Below are positions 32,024 through 40,240 of a DNA stretch of 63,936 nucleotides, piece after piece. Every line of letters begins with the position of its first letter. The stretch's first letter is position 1. Origin of the DNA: Pseudoduganella namucuonensis (GTDB lineage Bacteria > Pseudomonadota > Gammaproteobacteria > Burkholderiales > Burkholderiaceae_D). The stretch spans positions 1-63,936 of the forward strand of contig NZ_FPBO01000045.1 in assembly GCF_900116645.1 (NCBI RefSeq), read 5' to 3'. The notes beneath the pieces are model-generated. The model had not been told where the DNA came from. It ran no database searches and was given only the letters and a program-made list of their open reading frames with translations. The position numbers and the translations under genes are program-made.

Positions 32024-33200
32024 TGTTGCGCTGGATTTCCGACGAGCCGCCGAAAATCGTCGCCGCGCGATTGTAGAAATGGTCCTTGATGATGCCTCCG
32101 GCGTCGTCCGGTCCGAGTGGCGGCGGGCCGGCGCTGTGCAGCGCGGCCGGGTCGAACGCGATGCCGGCGGCGCCAAGCAGGTCGACCAGGCTCTCGGCGA
32201 TATCCTGGTACAGCTCGGTGCCGCGCAGCTTGATCAGCGAGGCCTCGCCGCCGTTCTCGGTGCCGTCCATCATCGCGCCGACCGCGCGGTAGGCGGTCTT
32301 CTCCAGCGCCAGGTAGCGCAGTTCCAGCATGCCGATGCGGTTGCGCAGCAGCGCACTGTCGATGGGCCGGCCACCGGGCCGGGTTTCCGCGAGCGGCGCC
32401 TGCCGCGCCAGTTCGCGCAGGCGATGCAGCGCGTGCCAGGCCATGCCGATGCAGGCGCCCGCCGTGCGTTCGTTCTTGAGCAGGTACTTGGCGTAGGTCC
32501 AGCCGCCGCCCTCCTCGCCGATCAGGTTTTCAACCGGCACGCGCACATCTTCCAGCCAGACCTCGTTGACATGGCGGTAGCCGTCCATGGTGCGGATCTC
32601 CTTGACCGTCACGCCGGGGCTCTTCATGTCGATCAGCAGGAAGGAGATGCTGTTCTGCGCGCGCGCCTCGCGGTCGGTGCGCACCAGGCAGAACAGCCAG
32701 TCGGCCCAATGCGCATAGGTGGTCCAGACCTTCTGGCCGTTGACGATGTAATGGTCGCCATCGCGCACGGCGGTGGTGCGCAGGGCCGCCAGGTCGGAGC
32801 CGGCCTCCGGCTCCGAATAGCCTTGCGCCCAGAATTCCTCGTTGTTGACGATCTTCGGCAGGAAGCGCTGTTTCTGCGCCTCGGAGCCGAAGGCGTAAAT
32901 CACCGGCCCCACGTATTTGACGCCGAAGGGAATCACCCAGGGGCAGCCGTGGCGCGCCAGTTCATCCTCGAACACGAAGCGTTCGAGGGGGGACCAGGCC
33001 AGGCCGCCATGTTCGCGCGGCCAGTGGCCCACCGCCCAGTCCTGCTCCTGCAACAGGCGCATCCACCGCAGGTAATCGTCCTTGTCCAGCACCTGGTGGC
33101 GCTGCGACTTGCCGCGCAGGTCCGCCGGCAGCACGTCCCGGCAAAATCGGCGTATGTCCTGGCGCAGGCTTTCGGCCCGCGCACGCATGTCTTCGCTCAT
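31995..33200 (-). CDS. Acyl-CoA dehydrogenase, large (PimC/FadE26-like) subunit
   Basis: The 401-residue flavoprotein has GYSEPEAGSDLAALRT (substrate/flavin loop), NGQKVWTTYAHWADW and ATIFGGSSEIQRNIIAKAVL at the C-terminus. The WPREHGG and WTTYAHWADW features are those of the large subunit of heterotetrameric dehydrogenases acting on dicarboxylyl- or steroid-type CoA esters. The matching small subunit is at 29662-30774. ATGA overlap joins it to the upstream reductase gene. Its stop codon lies within a few bases of the TnpB element border, so the original intergenic spacing is lost. Confidence 0.85.
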   Translation of the reverse strand: MSEDMRARAESLRQDIRRFCRDVLPADLRGKSQRHQVLDKDDYLRWMRLLQEQDWAVGHWPREHGGLAWSPLERFVFEDELARHGCPWVIPFGVKYVGPVIYAFGSEAQKQRFLPKIVNNEEFWAQGYSEPEAGSDLAALRTTAVRDGDHYIVNGQKVWTTYAHWADWLFCLVRTDREARAQNSISFLLIDMKSPGVTVKEIRTMDGYRHVNEVWLEDVRVPVENLIGEEGGGWTYAKYLLKNERTAGACIGMAWHALHRLRELARQAPLAETRPGGRPIDSALLRNRIGMLELRYLALEKTAYRAVGAMMDGTENGGEASLIKLRGTELYQDIAESLVDLLGAAGIAFDPAALHSAGPPPLGPDDAGGIIKDHFYNRAATIFGGSSEIQRNIIAKAVLGL

Positions 33201-34213
33201 GTTCTTTCCTCTTGAGACAGGCGCAGCAACTGCGCGCCGCGGTTGCGGCCATGGAACACCCTGCCCATCGCCTCGGGCAATTGGTCCAGGCCGTCGAGAA
33301 TATCGATCTGGTAGCGGATGCCGCCGTCCAGGATCCACTCTTCGAGCTTGCGCGTCACTTCGGCATAGCGGCCGTAGTGGTCGGTGAGCAGGAAGCCCTC
33401 CATGCGCGCGCTCTTGTTCACCAGCTGCATCAGGGCACTGGTGCGCTGCGTGCCGCCGCCGTTGTAGCTCGACACCAGGCCGCACAGCGCGATCCGTGCG
33501 CGCCGGTTGACGCGGTCGAGCACCAGGTCCATCACCGGACCGCCCACGTTCTCGAACAGCATGTCGATGCCGTCCGGGCAAGCCTGGTCGAGGCGCTCGC
33601 CGACGCCGCCGGCCTTGTAATCGATCACCGCGTCGACGCCGCACGCTTCGAGCAGCCAGTCGCATTTCTCGCGCCCTCCGGCCACGCCGACGACCCGCAG
33701 TCCCAGCTTCTTGCCGATCTGGCAGACCAGCGAACCGACACTGCCGGCGGCCGCCGTCACGACCAGGGTCTCGCCGGCCCGCGGCTGGCAGATCTCGGTC
33801 AGCCCGCAATAGGCGGTCAGCCCCTGCACATCGAGCACCGTGCGATAGGCCGCCAGCGGCACGCCGGCATGCGGCGTCACCGGCTGCAGCCGCTCGGCCG
33901 GCGCCACGTGCCACTGCTGGCAGCCGCCCATGCAGTTCACATACGTCCCCACCGGCAGCGAAGGATGATTCGACGCCTCCACCACGCCCAGCGTGATGCC
34001 GGCCATGACCTCGCCCAGCGGCTGCGGCGGCAGGTAGCTCTCCTTCTCGTCCATCCACAGGCGCATCGATGGCGGCACGAACAGGTAGATATTGCGCACC
34101 AGCGCCTCGCCCGCGCCGGGCACCGGGCGCGCGGCGCTCAAGACTTCGAAGTCCGCGCGCGTCACCTCGCCCCGGGGCCGGGCGCGCAAACGCCATTCGG
34201 TATTGCCGCTCAC
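33197..34213 (-). CDS. Medium-chain NADP-dependent oxidoreductase (CurA/PTGR type)
   Basis: The 338-residue protein is a zinc-free medium-chain reductase: VTAAAGSVGSLVCQIGKKLG (about 149-168) is the cofactor loop and VGVAGGREKCDWL marks NADPH binding. Relatives reduce the double bond of conjugated enones (leukotriene B4 12-dehydrogenase, curcumin reductase). It lies between the Rieske oxygenase and the dehydrogenase large subunit with ATGA overlaps on both sides, so it is a pathway enzyme; reduction of an unsaturated ketone intermediate is a reasonable inference. Confidence 0.85.
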   Translation of the reverse strand: MSGNTEWRLRARPRGEVTRADFEVLSAARPVPGAGEALVRNIYLFVPPSMRLWMDEKESYLPPQPLGEVMAGITLGVVEASNHPSLPVGTYVNCMGGCQQWHVAPAERLQPVTPHAGVPLAAYRTVLDVQGLTAYCGLTEICQPRAGETLVVTAAAGSVGSLVCQIGKKLGLRVVGVAGGREKCDWLLEACGVDAVIDYKAGGVGERLDQACPDGIDMLFENVGGPVMDLVLDRVNRRARIALCGLVSSYNGGGTQRTSALMQLVNKSARMEGFLLTDHYGRYAEVTRKLEEWILDGGIRYQIDILDGLDQLPEAMGRVFHGRNRGAQLLRLSQEERT

Positions 34214-35610
34214 TTGCCGCCCCCTATGCCGAGATACTTGTCGAGCGTGAGATGGTGGTGGCGGATGCGGCTCTCCTGGTAGCTGGCCAGTTTCAGCTTG
34301 CCGCTCTTGGACGCCTTCAAGCCCTTCATCATGTGCGGCAGGTTGCGCATGTCCTCTTCGAACACGTCGCCCAGCGCGCCGATCTCGGGCGCCTGGTTGA
34401 AGCTCTGGTCGTCGCCCAGGCGGCGCAGCGGCGCGGCCGGCGGACAGTCGGCGCCCTCCTGGTAGCGTCCCAGAACGTAGACGTCGAACAGGCAGTGTTC
34501 GTGGTCGTCGCCGTCGGGAATGAAGCGGTACACGATGTTGCCGAAGTAGCCGGACCAGACCTGGAAGTTCGGGAACACCGAGTACAGGATCGCGTCCTCC
34601 AGTTCGGCCAGCGTCGCCTGCGACAGGTCCTGGCCCGAGATCGCCGAGAACATCTCGCGATTGAGCTCGCCGACGTACTGGCGCGCCGTCATCCCTTCGG
34701 GCAGCGTATGGCCGTCGCCGTCGGTGCTCGACATGCGGCCCGACAGGATCAGCATGTCGCGCATCACCGTGGCCTGGTCGACGCCGGACAGGTTCGCGCT
34801 CGGCAAGCCCATCGGCGTGATGGCGCGCGCGATATGATCGTCGAACACATCGTACTGGCTGTCGACGTCGGCGGTGAAGGTCATGATGCCCGGATGCGTG
34901 ACCTTGGTGTGCATCGCCTCGAAGAAGGCCTCCTGCCCGACCTTCCAGTTGCAGGCGAGGCGGCGCTGCACGTGGGCGATCGAACAGGAGCGCTCCATCG
35001 TGTAGTTCCTGAAGTGATCGGGGACCACGCCCAGGAACTCGATCAGCGGCTGCGCGTCCATGTCGAAGTTGATGAAGACGAAGCCGGCCCAGCTCTCGCA
35101 GCGCACCTGCGGCAGTTCCATCTTGTCGTTATCGACATGCTGGAAGTCCCATTCGCAGGGCTTGCTCTTGAAGCGCCCGCGCAAGTCCCAGGTGAAGCCG
35201 TGGAAGGGGCACTTGAGCTGCCCGGCGCAGCCGTTCTGGGTGCGCAGCGCGCGCCCGCGGTGCAGGCAGGAGTTGTAGAAGCCGCGGATCACGCCGTCGT
35301 CGCCGCGCATGACGATGATGGACTTGTCGATGATGTCGTACAGCACATGGTCGCCGGACTTCGGAATTTCCTCCTCGCGCGCGACGAATTGCCAGGTCCT
35401 GGTCCACATGCGCTGCGCTTCGAGCCGGTGGAAATCGCGCGAGGTGTAGCGCGCGGCGTCGAGGTCCTCGTCGCCGAAGCTGGGCGGCACCGATTTCAGG
35501 TAGTCGGGCACCGCCACCGTCTCTTCCTTGAGCAGGCGCTGGAACACCAGCGGATCGCCCGCCGTTTCCGGCGGATTGACGGTGAATTTGATTTCCACGG
35601 GTTTGTTCAT
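34210..35610 (-). CDS. Rieske non-haem iron oxygenase alpha subunit (distinct type, 466 aa)
   Basis: The Rieske site is CLHRGRALRTQNGCAG followed by CPFHGFTW; the catalytic domain carries the iron motif QEAFFEAMHTKVTHP. It is clearly different from the paralogous pair at 22265 and 59376: longer, with Glu at the position that usually holds the bridging Asp between the two centres, and a 100-residue insert-rich C-terminal part. No beta subunit is encoded. It should hydroxylate a cyclic substrate using electrons from the reductase at the end of the same operon. ATGA overlaps on both sides (TetR and CurA-like genes). Confidence 0.85.
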   Translation of the reverse strand: MNKPVEIKFTVNPPETAGDPLVFQRLLKEETVAVPDYLKSVPPSFGDEDLDAARYTSRDFHRLEAQRMWTRTWQFVAREEEIPKSGDHVLYDIIDKSIIVMRGDDGVIRGFYNSCLHRGRALRTQNGCAGQLKCPFHGFTWDLRGRFKSKPCEWDFQHVDNDKMELPQVRCESWAGFVFINFDMDAQPLIEFLGVVPDHFRNYTMERSCSIAHVQRRLACNWKVGQEAFFEAMHTKVTHPGIMTFTADVDSQYDVFDDHIARAITPMGLPSANLSGVDQATVMRDMLILSGRMSSTDGDGHTLPEGMTARQYVGELNREMFSAISGQDLSQATLAELEDAILYSVFPNFQVWSGYFGNIVYRFIPDGDDHEHCLFDVYVLGRYQEGADCPPAAPLRRLGDDQSFNQAPEIGALGDVFEEDMRNLPHMMKGLKASKSGKLKLASYQESRIRHHHLTLDKYLGIGGGK

Positions 35611-36335
35611 GTCGCGTCTCCTTCTGGTTGAATGTGCTTATTTCTTGCTTCACTGATTACACGCAGGGCCACCGCGGCCAGCTGGTCCACCAGGCGCTGC
35701 AGCCGGGCGCCCTTCAGGGCCGGGGCCATGCCGATCGCGACCGGCCGCAGCGACGACAGGATCAGGTCCGTCAGCACCTGGCGGGTTTCCTCGACCTCGG
35801 ACAGGAAGGGGAAATGCTTGACCATGCTGTCCGAGATCTTCCCGTCGAGCGCCTTCTCCAGCGGCTGCATGGCGCGCCGGAACCGCAGGTCGGTGCGCGC
35901 GCCGCGCTGCAGTTCGTTCAGGGCGAGGAACGAGGGCAAGGCGAAATACCGCTGCAGCACCGCCATCGTGGCGCGCATGTCGTCCAGGGTCGGCATGCCC
36001 GCCGGATGCGCCCGGATGCGGCCTATCATCCGGTCGTATTCCTCGGCGCGGCGCTCGATGACGAACAGCGCCGCCGCGTCGAACACCTCGGCGCGCGCCT
36101 TGAAATAGTGCGTCATCGCGCCGCGCGACACGCCGGCCCGCTTGACGATCTTGTCGGCCGTGGTCTGCGCGTAGCCGAAGTCCACCAGGCACTCCAGCGT
36201 CGCCTCGAGGATCGCGACGCGGGTCTGGCCGCCCTTTTCGGCCTGCCCCGCGCCGCCGCCCTCGCCTCCCCCCACGCCGCCATGACCGCGGCGCGCGCGC
36301 GGCAGGCCGGCGTCTTCCAGCCCCAGGCGTCTCAT
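35607..36335 (-). CDS. TetR-family transcriptional regulator inside the Rieske operon
   Basis: The 242-residue protein has a TetR HTH (ILEATLECLVDFGYAQTTAD, then AGVSRGAMTHYF) after a Gly/Ala-rich N-terminus, and a helical ligand domain. It is a paralogue of the TetR at 60782-61519, with matching blocks such as VSRGAMTH and EKxLDxKISD throughout. It lies in the middle of the operon with ATGA overlap to the oxygenase, an unusual position, so it may repress the operon that encodes it. The N-terminal 35 residues are low-complexity, and translation may start later. Confidence 0.85.
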   Translation of the reverse strand: MRRLGLEDAGLPRARRGHGGVGGGEGGGAGQAEKGGQTRVAILEATLECLVDFGYAQTTADKIVKRAGVSRGAMTHYFKARAEVFDAAALFVIERRAEEYDRMIGRIRAHPAGMPTLDDMRATMAVLQRYFALPSFLALNELQRGARTDLRFRRAMQPLEKALDGKISDSMVKHFPFLSEVEETRQVLTDLILSSLRPVAIGMAPALKGARLQRLVDQLAAVALRVISEARNKHIQPEGDAT

Positions 36336-36351
36336 CGCTTGCCCTCTCCCT

Positions 36352-37128
36352 CTAGGACAGGCGCACCGAATGCGCGTAGTCGACCGTCAACGTGGTGCCG
36401 TTGATGTACGACGAGGCCTCGCTGGCCAGCAGCAGCAGCGCGCCGTCGAGTTCCTCCAGGCGGCCGAGCCGTTGCGGCGGCAGGTTCGCGATCTCCTGCT
36501 TGCCGGCGTCGGACTCGAAGAAGGGATTGGTCATCTCGGACGGGAAGTAGCCGGGCGCGATCGCGTTCACCCGGATTCCGTGCGGCAGCAGGTCGAGCGC
36601 CATGTACTCGGTGAGGTTGATCAGCGCCCCCTTGGTCACGCCGTAGTTGATGAAATTGCCCTTGGCCAGCTTGCCGAGGATGGAGGCGATATTGACGATG
36701 GCGCCGGGCTGGCCGCGCGCGATCAGCCGGCGCGCCATCTCCTGCGACACGTGATAGGGGCCGGACAGGTTCACGTCCAGCACCGACGTCCACTGCGCCT
36801 CGCTCATCTCGGGAAACGGCGCCGGCGACGACAGGCCGGCATTGTTGATCACGACGTCGACGACGCCGAGCTTTTCCTGGACCAGGTCGAAGGCGCGGTT
36901 GATCGACGCGCGGCTGGCCACGTCGATCTCGCAGGCGAAGGCCTCGCCGCCCTGCTCGACTATGCCTTGCACGACCTCCACGATCCGGTCGGTGCGGCGC
37001 GCGGCGACCGCCACCTTGGCGCCGGCCTGCGCCAGCACCGCCGCGAAATGCGCGCCGAAGCCGCTGCTGGCGCCGGTCACCAGCGCGACGCGGCCGCGCA
37101 GTGAAAATCGCTGTTCTATGGTTTTCAT
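36352..37128 (-). CDS. Short-chain dehydrogenase/reductase
   Basis: This 258-residue SDR has TGASSGFGAHFAAVLAQAG, NNAGLSS, catalytic Ser in NIASILG and YGVTKGAL as YxxxK. AARRTDR after the second strand suggests NADP(H). I chose the ATG at 37128; a start 57 bp upstream would add 19 residues that overlap the E2 gene. It follows the E2 gene by 4 bp and precedes TetR by 16 bp. It probably handles a hydroxy or keto intermediate of the pathway. Confidence 0.9.
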   Translation of the reverse strand: MKTIEQRFSLRGRVALVTGASSGFGAHFAAVLAQAGAKVAVAARRTDRIVEVVQGIVEQGGEAFACEIDVASRASINRAFDLVQEKLGVVDVVINNAGLSSPAPFPEMSEAQWTSVLDVNLSGPYHVSQEMARRLIARGQPGAIVNIASILGKLAKGNFINYGVTKGALINLTEYMALDLLPHGIRVNAIAPGYFPSEMTNPFFESDAGKQEIANLPPQRLGRLEELDGALLLLASEASSYINGTTLTVDYAHSVRLS

Positions 37129-37132
37129 GGTT

Positions 37133-37921
37133 TTACCTCGCAAGATCGATCGGGTCCGCCAGCTGCTCGGCGATGAAACGGACAAAGCGCGCCGCGTCGG
37201 CGCCGTTGATGACGCGGTGGTCGTAGCTGAGCGACAATGGCATCGCCAGCGTGGCCACCACCTTGCCGTCGGCCAGCGCCAGCCTTTCGATGGTGCGCGT
37301 CACGCCCAGGATCGCCACTTCCGGCGCGTTGATGATGGGGGTGAAGGCCGTGCCGCCGATCGCGCCCAGCGAACTGACCGAAAAGCAGCCGCCCGACATT
37401 TCCGCCATCGGCAGGCCCTTGGCGCGCGCGCGCGCGGTCTTGTCGGCCAATTCGGCCGCGATTTCGACCACCGGCTTCCTGTCGCAGTCGCGGATCACCG
37501 GCACCATCAGCCCGTTGGGCGTTTCGACCGCCACCCCGATGTGGACGTAGCGCTTCATCACCAGCGCGTTGCCGTCGGGCGAAAGCGAGGCGTTGAAGCG
37601 CGGGAAGGCGGCCAGCGCCCTGGCGGCCGCCTTGATCAGGAACGGCAAGGGGCTCAGCTTGACGCCGCCGGCCGCGAGCTCGCGCCGAAAGGCCTCCAGG
37701 GCGTCGGCGCACGCCTCGTCGTGGTGGGTGACATGCGGAATCTGCGCCCAGTTGCGCGACAGGAAGGACGCCACCAGCTTCTGGTTGCGCGGCAGCGCCA
37801 CCGTTTCCACCTCGCCGAACTGGGCGAAGTCCATCACCGGCATCGGCGGCAGCGTGGCGGGCCAGGCGGCCGGCGCGGGCGCGGGGGCGGGCGCGCTCGG
37901 AAGAACGGAGGCCTCCATCAC
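37133..37921 (-). CDS. 2-Oxoacid dehydrogenase E2 acyltransferase core without lipoyl domain
   Basis: The 262-residue protein is only the catalytic core of a dihydrolipoamide acyltransferase: it contains SRNWAQIPHVTHHDEA, GLMVPVIRDCDRKP, SSLGAIGGTAFTPIIN and the active-site SYDHRVINGADA. A lipoyl domain is encoded separately just upstream (ATGA overlap), and no clear E3-binding domain is visible; the first 30 residues are an Ala/Pro linker. It transfers the acyl group from lipoyl to CoA in a complex with E1alpha and E1beta. An E3 gene is absent from the window and presumably supplied by the host's central complexes. Confidence 0.9.
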   Translation of the reverse strand: MMEASVLPSAPAPAPAPAAWPATLPPMPVMDFAQFGEVETVALPRNQKLVASFLSRNWAQIPHVTHHDEACADALEAFRRELAAGGVKLSPLPFLIKAAARALAAFPRFNASLSPDGNALVMKRYVHIGVAVETPNGLMVPVIRDCDRKPVVEIAAELADKTARARAKGLPMAEMSGGCFSVSSLGAIGGTAFTPIINAPEVAILGVTRTIERLALADGKVVATLAMPLSLSYDHRVINGADAARFVRFIAEQLADPIDLAR

Positions 37922-38148
37922 GCGATCTCGCCGATCACGGTGCCGACTTCATAGGTCTCGCCGGCGGGCTTGATTATCCTCAGCACGCCGTCTTCGATGG
38001 CCTCGATTTCCTGCACGGCCTTTTCGCTTTCCAGGCCGTAGATCGCCTGCCCCTTCTTCACGGCGGCGCCGTCCGGCACCATCCACTCCACCAGCAGCGC
38101 TTCATTCATCGAAAAGCCCAGCTTGGGCAACAGGATCTCGGTAGCCAT
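37918..38148 (-). CDS. Free-standing lipoyl-domain protein
   Basis: The 76-residue protein is a single biotinyl/lipoyl domain; K43 in GLESEKAVQEI is the predicted lipoylation site. Short, separate lipoyl proteins of this kind are known from acetoin-type systems. It lies between E1beta (15-bp gap) and the E2 core (ATGA overlap), so it surely serves as the swinging arm of that complex. It needs a lipoate ligase or LipA/LipB from elsewhere in the genome. Confidence 0.9.
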   Translation of the reverse strand: MATEILLPKLGFSMNEALLVEWMVPDGAAVKKGQAIYGLESEKAVQEIEAIEDGVLRIIKPAGETYEVGTVIGEIA

Positions 38149-38163
38149 GATGTGTTTCTCCTT

Positions 38164-39171
38164 TTATTTGAGTACTTGCTGGATTGCGTCAAAGATGCGG
38201 TCCTGGCCCGGCATGTAGGCCATCTCGAGCGGCTTCGAGAACGGCACCGGCGAACGCACCGATCCGAGCCGCCCGACCGGCGCCTTGAGGCGGCCGAACA
38301 GCTCCTTGTGCAGGCGCGCCGCGATCTCGGCGCCGACGCCGAAATCGGCCTGCGCCTCGTGCGCCACCAGCGCGCGCCCGGTCTTCGCCACCGACTTGCA
38401 CACCGTGTCGAAGTCCAGCGGCGCGATCGTGCGCAGGTCGACCACCTCGATCGAGATGTTGTCCTTGGCCAGTTTGTCGGCCACGGCGACGACGTCGTTG
38501 AGCGTGCGGCTGTAGCTGATCACGGTCGCGTCGGTCCCTTCGCGCACGACTTTGGCCTTGCCGATCGGGATCCGTTCGCCCCTGACCGGCGCGACGCCGG
38601 GCGCGAAATACAGGGGCATGTTCTCGACGAAGATGCAGGGATCGTCGTCGAAGATGCAGGACAGCAGCAGGCCATAGGCATCGGCCGGGCTCGATGGCGC
38701 CACCACCTTCAGGCCGGCGGTGTGCGCGAACCAGGCCTCCAGGTAGTCGCCATGCTGGCCGCCGGTGCCGAAGCCGGCGCCGGTGGCGGTGCGGATGGTC
38801 AGCGGCACGTGGGTCTGGCCGCCGGTCATGAAACGCAGCTTGGCGGCGTGGTTGACGATCTGGTCCATGGCCACCGTCATGAAATTCATCAGCATGATCT
38901 CGGCCACCGGCCGCATGCCCGCCAGCGCCGCGCCGACGGCGGCGCCGATGATGGCCTGCTCGGCGATGGGCGTCGAGCGCACGCGCTCGTCGCCATGCTT
39001 GGTCGACAGGCCGCTGGTGCACTTGAACACGCCGCCGCCCTGCGGGTCGGCCACGTCCTCGCCCAGCACCAGCACCGCGGGATCGAGCGCCAGCGCGTCG
39101 TCCATCGCCATATTGATGGCCTGGGCCATCGTCATCTTTGCCTGGGTGGTCGCGTTTTTGCTCGTGTTCAT
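38164..39171 (-). CDS. 2-Oxoacid dehydrogenase E1 component, beta subunit
   Basis: The 335-residue protein has the E1beta features VLVLGEDVADPQGG, STPIAEQAIIGAAVGAALAG, the cofactor-site QIVNHAAKLRFMTGGQ and LRTIAPLDFDTV near the C-terminus. With E1alpha it decarboxylates a 2-oxo acid using thiamine diphosphate. It most resembles acetoin or branched-chain type subunits. ATGA overlap with E1alpha. In this operon it may remove an alpha-keto acid unit formed after ring or side-chain cleavage; the substrate is unknown. Confidence 0.9.
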   Translation of the reverse strand: MNTSKNATTQAKMTMAQAINMAMDDALALDPAVLVLGEDVADPQGGGVFKCTSGLSTKHGDERVRSTPIAEQAIIGAAVGAALAGMRPVAEIMLMNFMTVAMDQIVNHAAKLRFMTGGQTHVPLTIRTATGAGFGTGGQHGDYLEAWFAHTAGLKVVAPSSPADAYGLLLSCIFDDDPCIFVENMPLYFAPGVAPVRGERIPIGKAKVVREGTDATVISYSRTLNDVVAVADKLAKDNISIEVVDLRTIAPLDFDTVCKSVAKTGRALVAHEAQADFGVGAEIAARLHKELFGRLKAPVGRLGSVRSPVPFSKPLEMAYMPGQDRIFDAIQQVLK

Positions 39172-40154
39172 GCTGCGTTCTCCATCGCGTAGACATCCTT
39201 GTACAACTCCGATACATCGGGATAGGGGCTGGCCAGGCCATATTTGGCCGCCTCGTCGATGGCCTCCGCGTTGGCGGCCTCGATCGCCGCCAGCTCGGCG
39301 TCGGACGCGTGGCCGTGCTCCATCAGCCAGGCGCGCAGGCGCGGCACCGGATCGGCCGCGACGGCGGCCGCCATTTCCTCCTTCGGGATGTAATGGCTGT
39401 CGTCGCCCAGCAGGTGGCCGCGGAAGCGGAAGGTCTTCGCGTCCAACAAGGTCGGGCCTTCGCCGGCGCGCGCGCGCTCGATCGCGGTCCTGGCGGCGTC
39501 CCACATGGCGACCGCGTCGTTGCCGTCGACCGCCACGCCGGGCATGCCGTAGGCGACGCCGCGGTCGGCGATGGTGCGCGAGGAGGTGCCGTGTTCGTAT
39601 TTGGTGTGTTCCGCGTAGCCGTTGTTCTGGCACACGAACACCACCGGCAGCTTCCAGACCGAGGCCAGGTTCAAGGCCTCGTGGAAGGCGCCGATGTTGG
39701 TGGCGCCATCGCCGAAATTGCAGACCACGACCTGCCCGGTCTTCCTCAGCTGCGCCGCCCATGCCAGGCCGTTGGCGATCGGCAGCCCGGCGCCGACGAT
39801 GCCGGTGGTGACCGGCAGGCCCGAGTCGAGGTGGGTGATGTGCATCGGCCCGCCCTTGCCCTTGCAGGTGCCGGTGGCGCGGCCCATGAACTCGGCCATG
39901 AAGGGCTTGAGCGGAATGCCCTTGGCCAGCTGGTCGTGGATGCCGCGGTAGGTGGTCACCACGATATCGCTCGGGCGCAGGTTGACCGACACCGCCGCCG
40001 GGATGATTTCCTGGCCGCGCGTCGAGTAGTACGGCGAGGCGATCTGGCCGGCCATGATCAGCTCGATGAAGCGGTCGTCGGTCTGCTTGATCAGTGTCGC
40101 CAGGCGATAGATCTCGCGCAGCACGGATGCCCCCGGTTGTATTTTCTCACTCAT
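39168..40154 (-). CDS. 2-Oxoacid dehydrogenase E1 component, alpha subunit (AcoA-like)
   Basis: The 328-residue protein carries the thiamine diphosphate motif GDGATNIGAFHEALN (about 173-187), FMGRATGTCKGKGGPMHI and TFRFRGHLLGDD. It is of acetoin-dehydrogenase AcoA type. It is the first gene of the 14-gene minus-strand run; the promoter should lie in the 86-bp gap between 40155 and 40240, which is AT-rich (40177-40206). No aco regulator or acetoin genes (budABC) are near, so acetoin itself is not the obvious substrate. Confidence 0.9.
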   Translation of the reverse strand: MSEKIQPGASVLREIYRLATLIKQTDDRFIELIMAGQIASPYYSTRGQEIIPAAVSVNLRPSDIVVTTYRGIHDQLAKGIPLKPFMAEFMGRATGTCKGKGGPMHITHLDSGLPVTTGIVGAGLPIANGLAWAAQLRKTGQVVVCNFGDGATNIGAFHEALNLASVWKLPVVFVCQNNGYAEHTKYEHGTSSRTIADRGVAYGMPGVAVDGNDAVAMWDAARTAIERARAGEGPTLLDAKTFRFRGHLLGDDSHYIPKEEMAAAVAADPVPRLRAWLMEHGHASDAELAAIEAANAEAIDEAAKYGLASPYPDVSELYKDVYAMENAA

Positions 40155-40214
40155 GGTCGAATTCCCCCGTGATTTAACAAAAGATAAAAACGTGTTTGTT
40201 TTTTATTCAGGTGA

Positions 40215-40232
40215 CGGCCCCTCGCGGGGCCG
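40215..40232 (-). terminator. Stem-loop after the RND gene
   Basis: CGGCCCC (40215-40221), TCGC and GGGGCCG (40226-40232) make a perfect 7-bp GC stem just after the RND stop codon. The following bases on the minus strand are not a clean T-run, so termination may be partial and some transcripts may pass into the E1alpha operon. Confidence 0.4.
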
Positions 40233-40240
40233 CACCGCCA

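Noticed and set aside
37858..37905. GC-rich simple repeat near the E2 start
   Set aside because: It is the Ala/Pro-coding linker at the N-terminus of the E2 core, not a separate repeat element.
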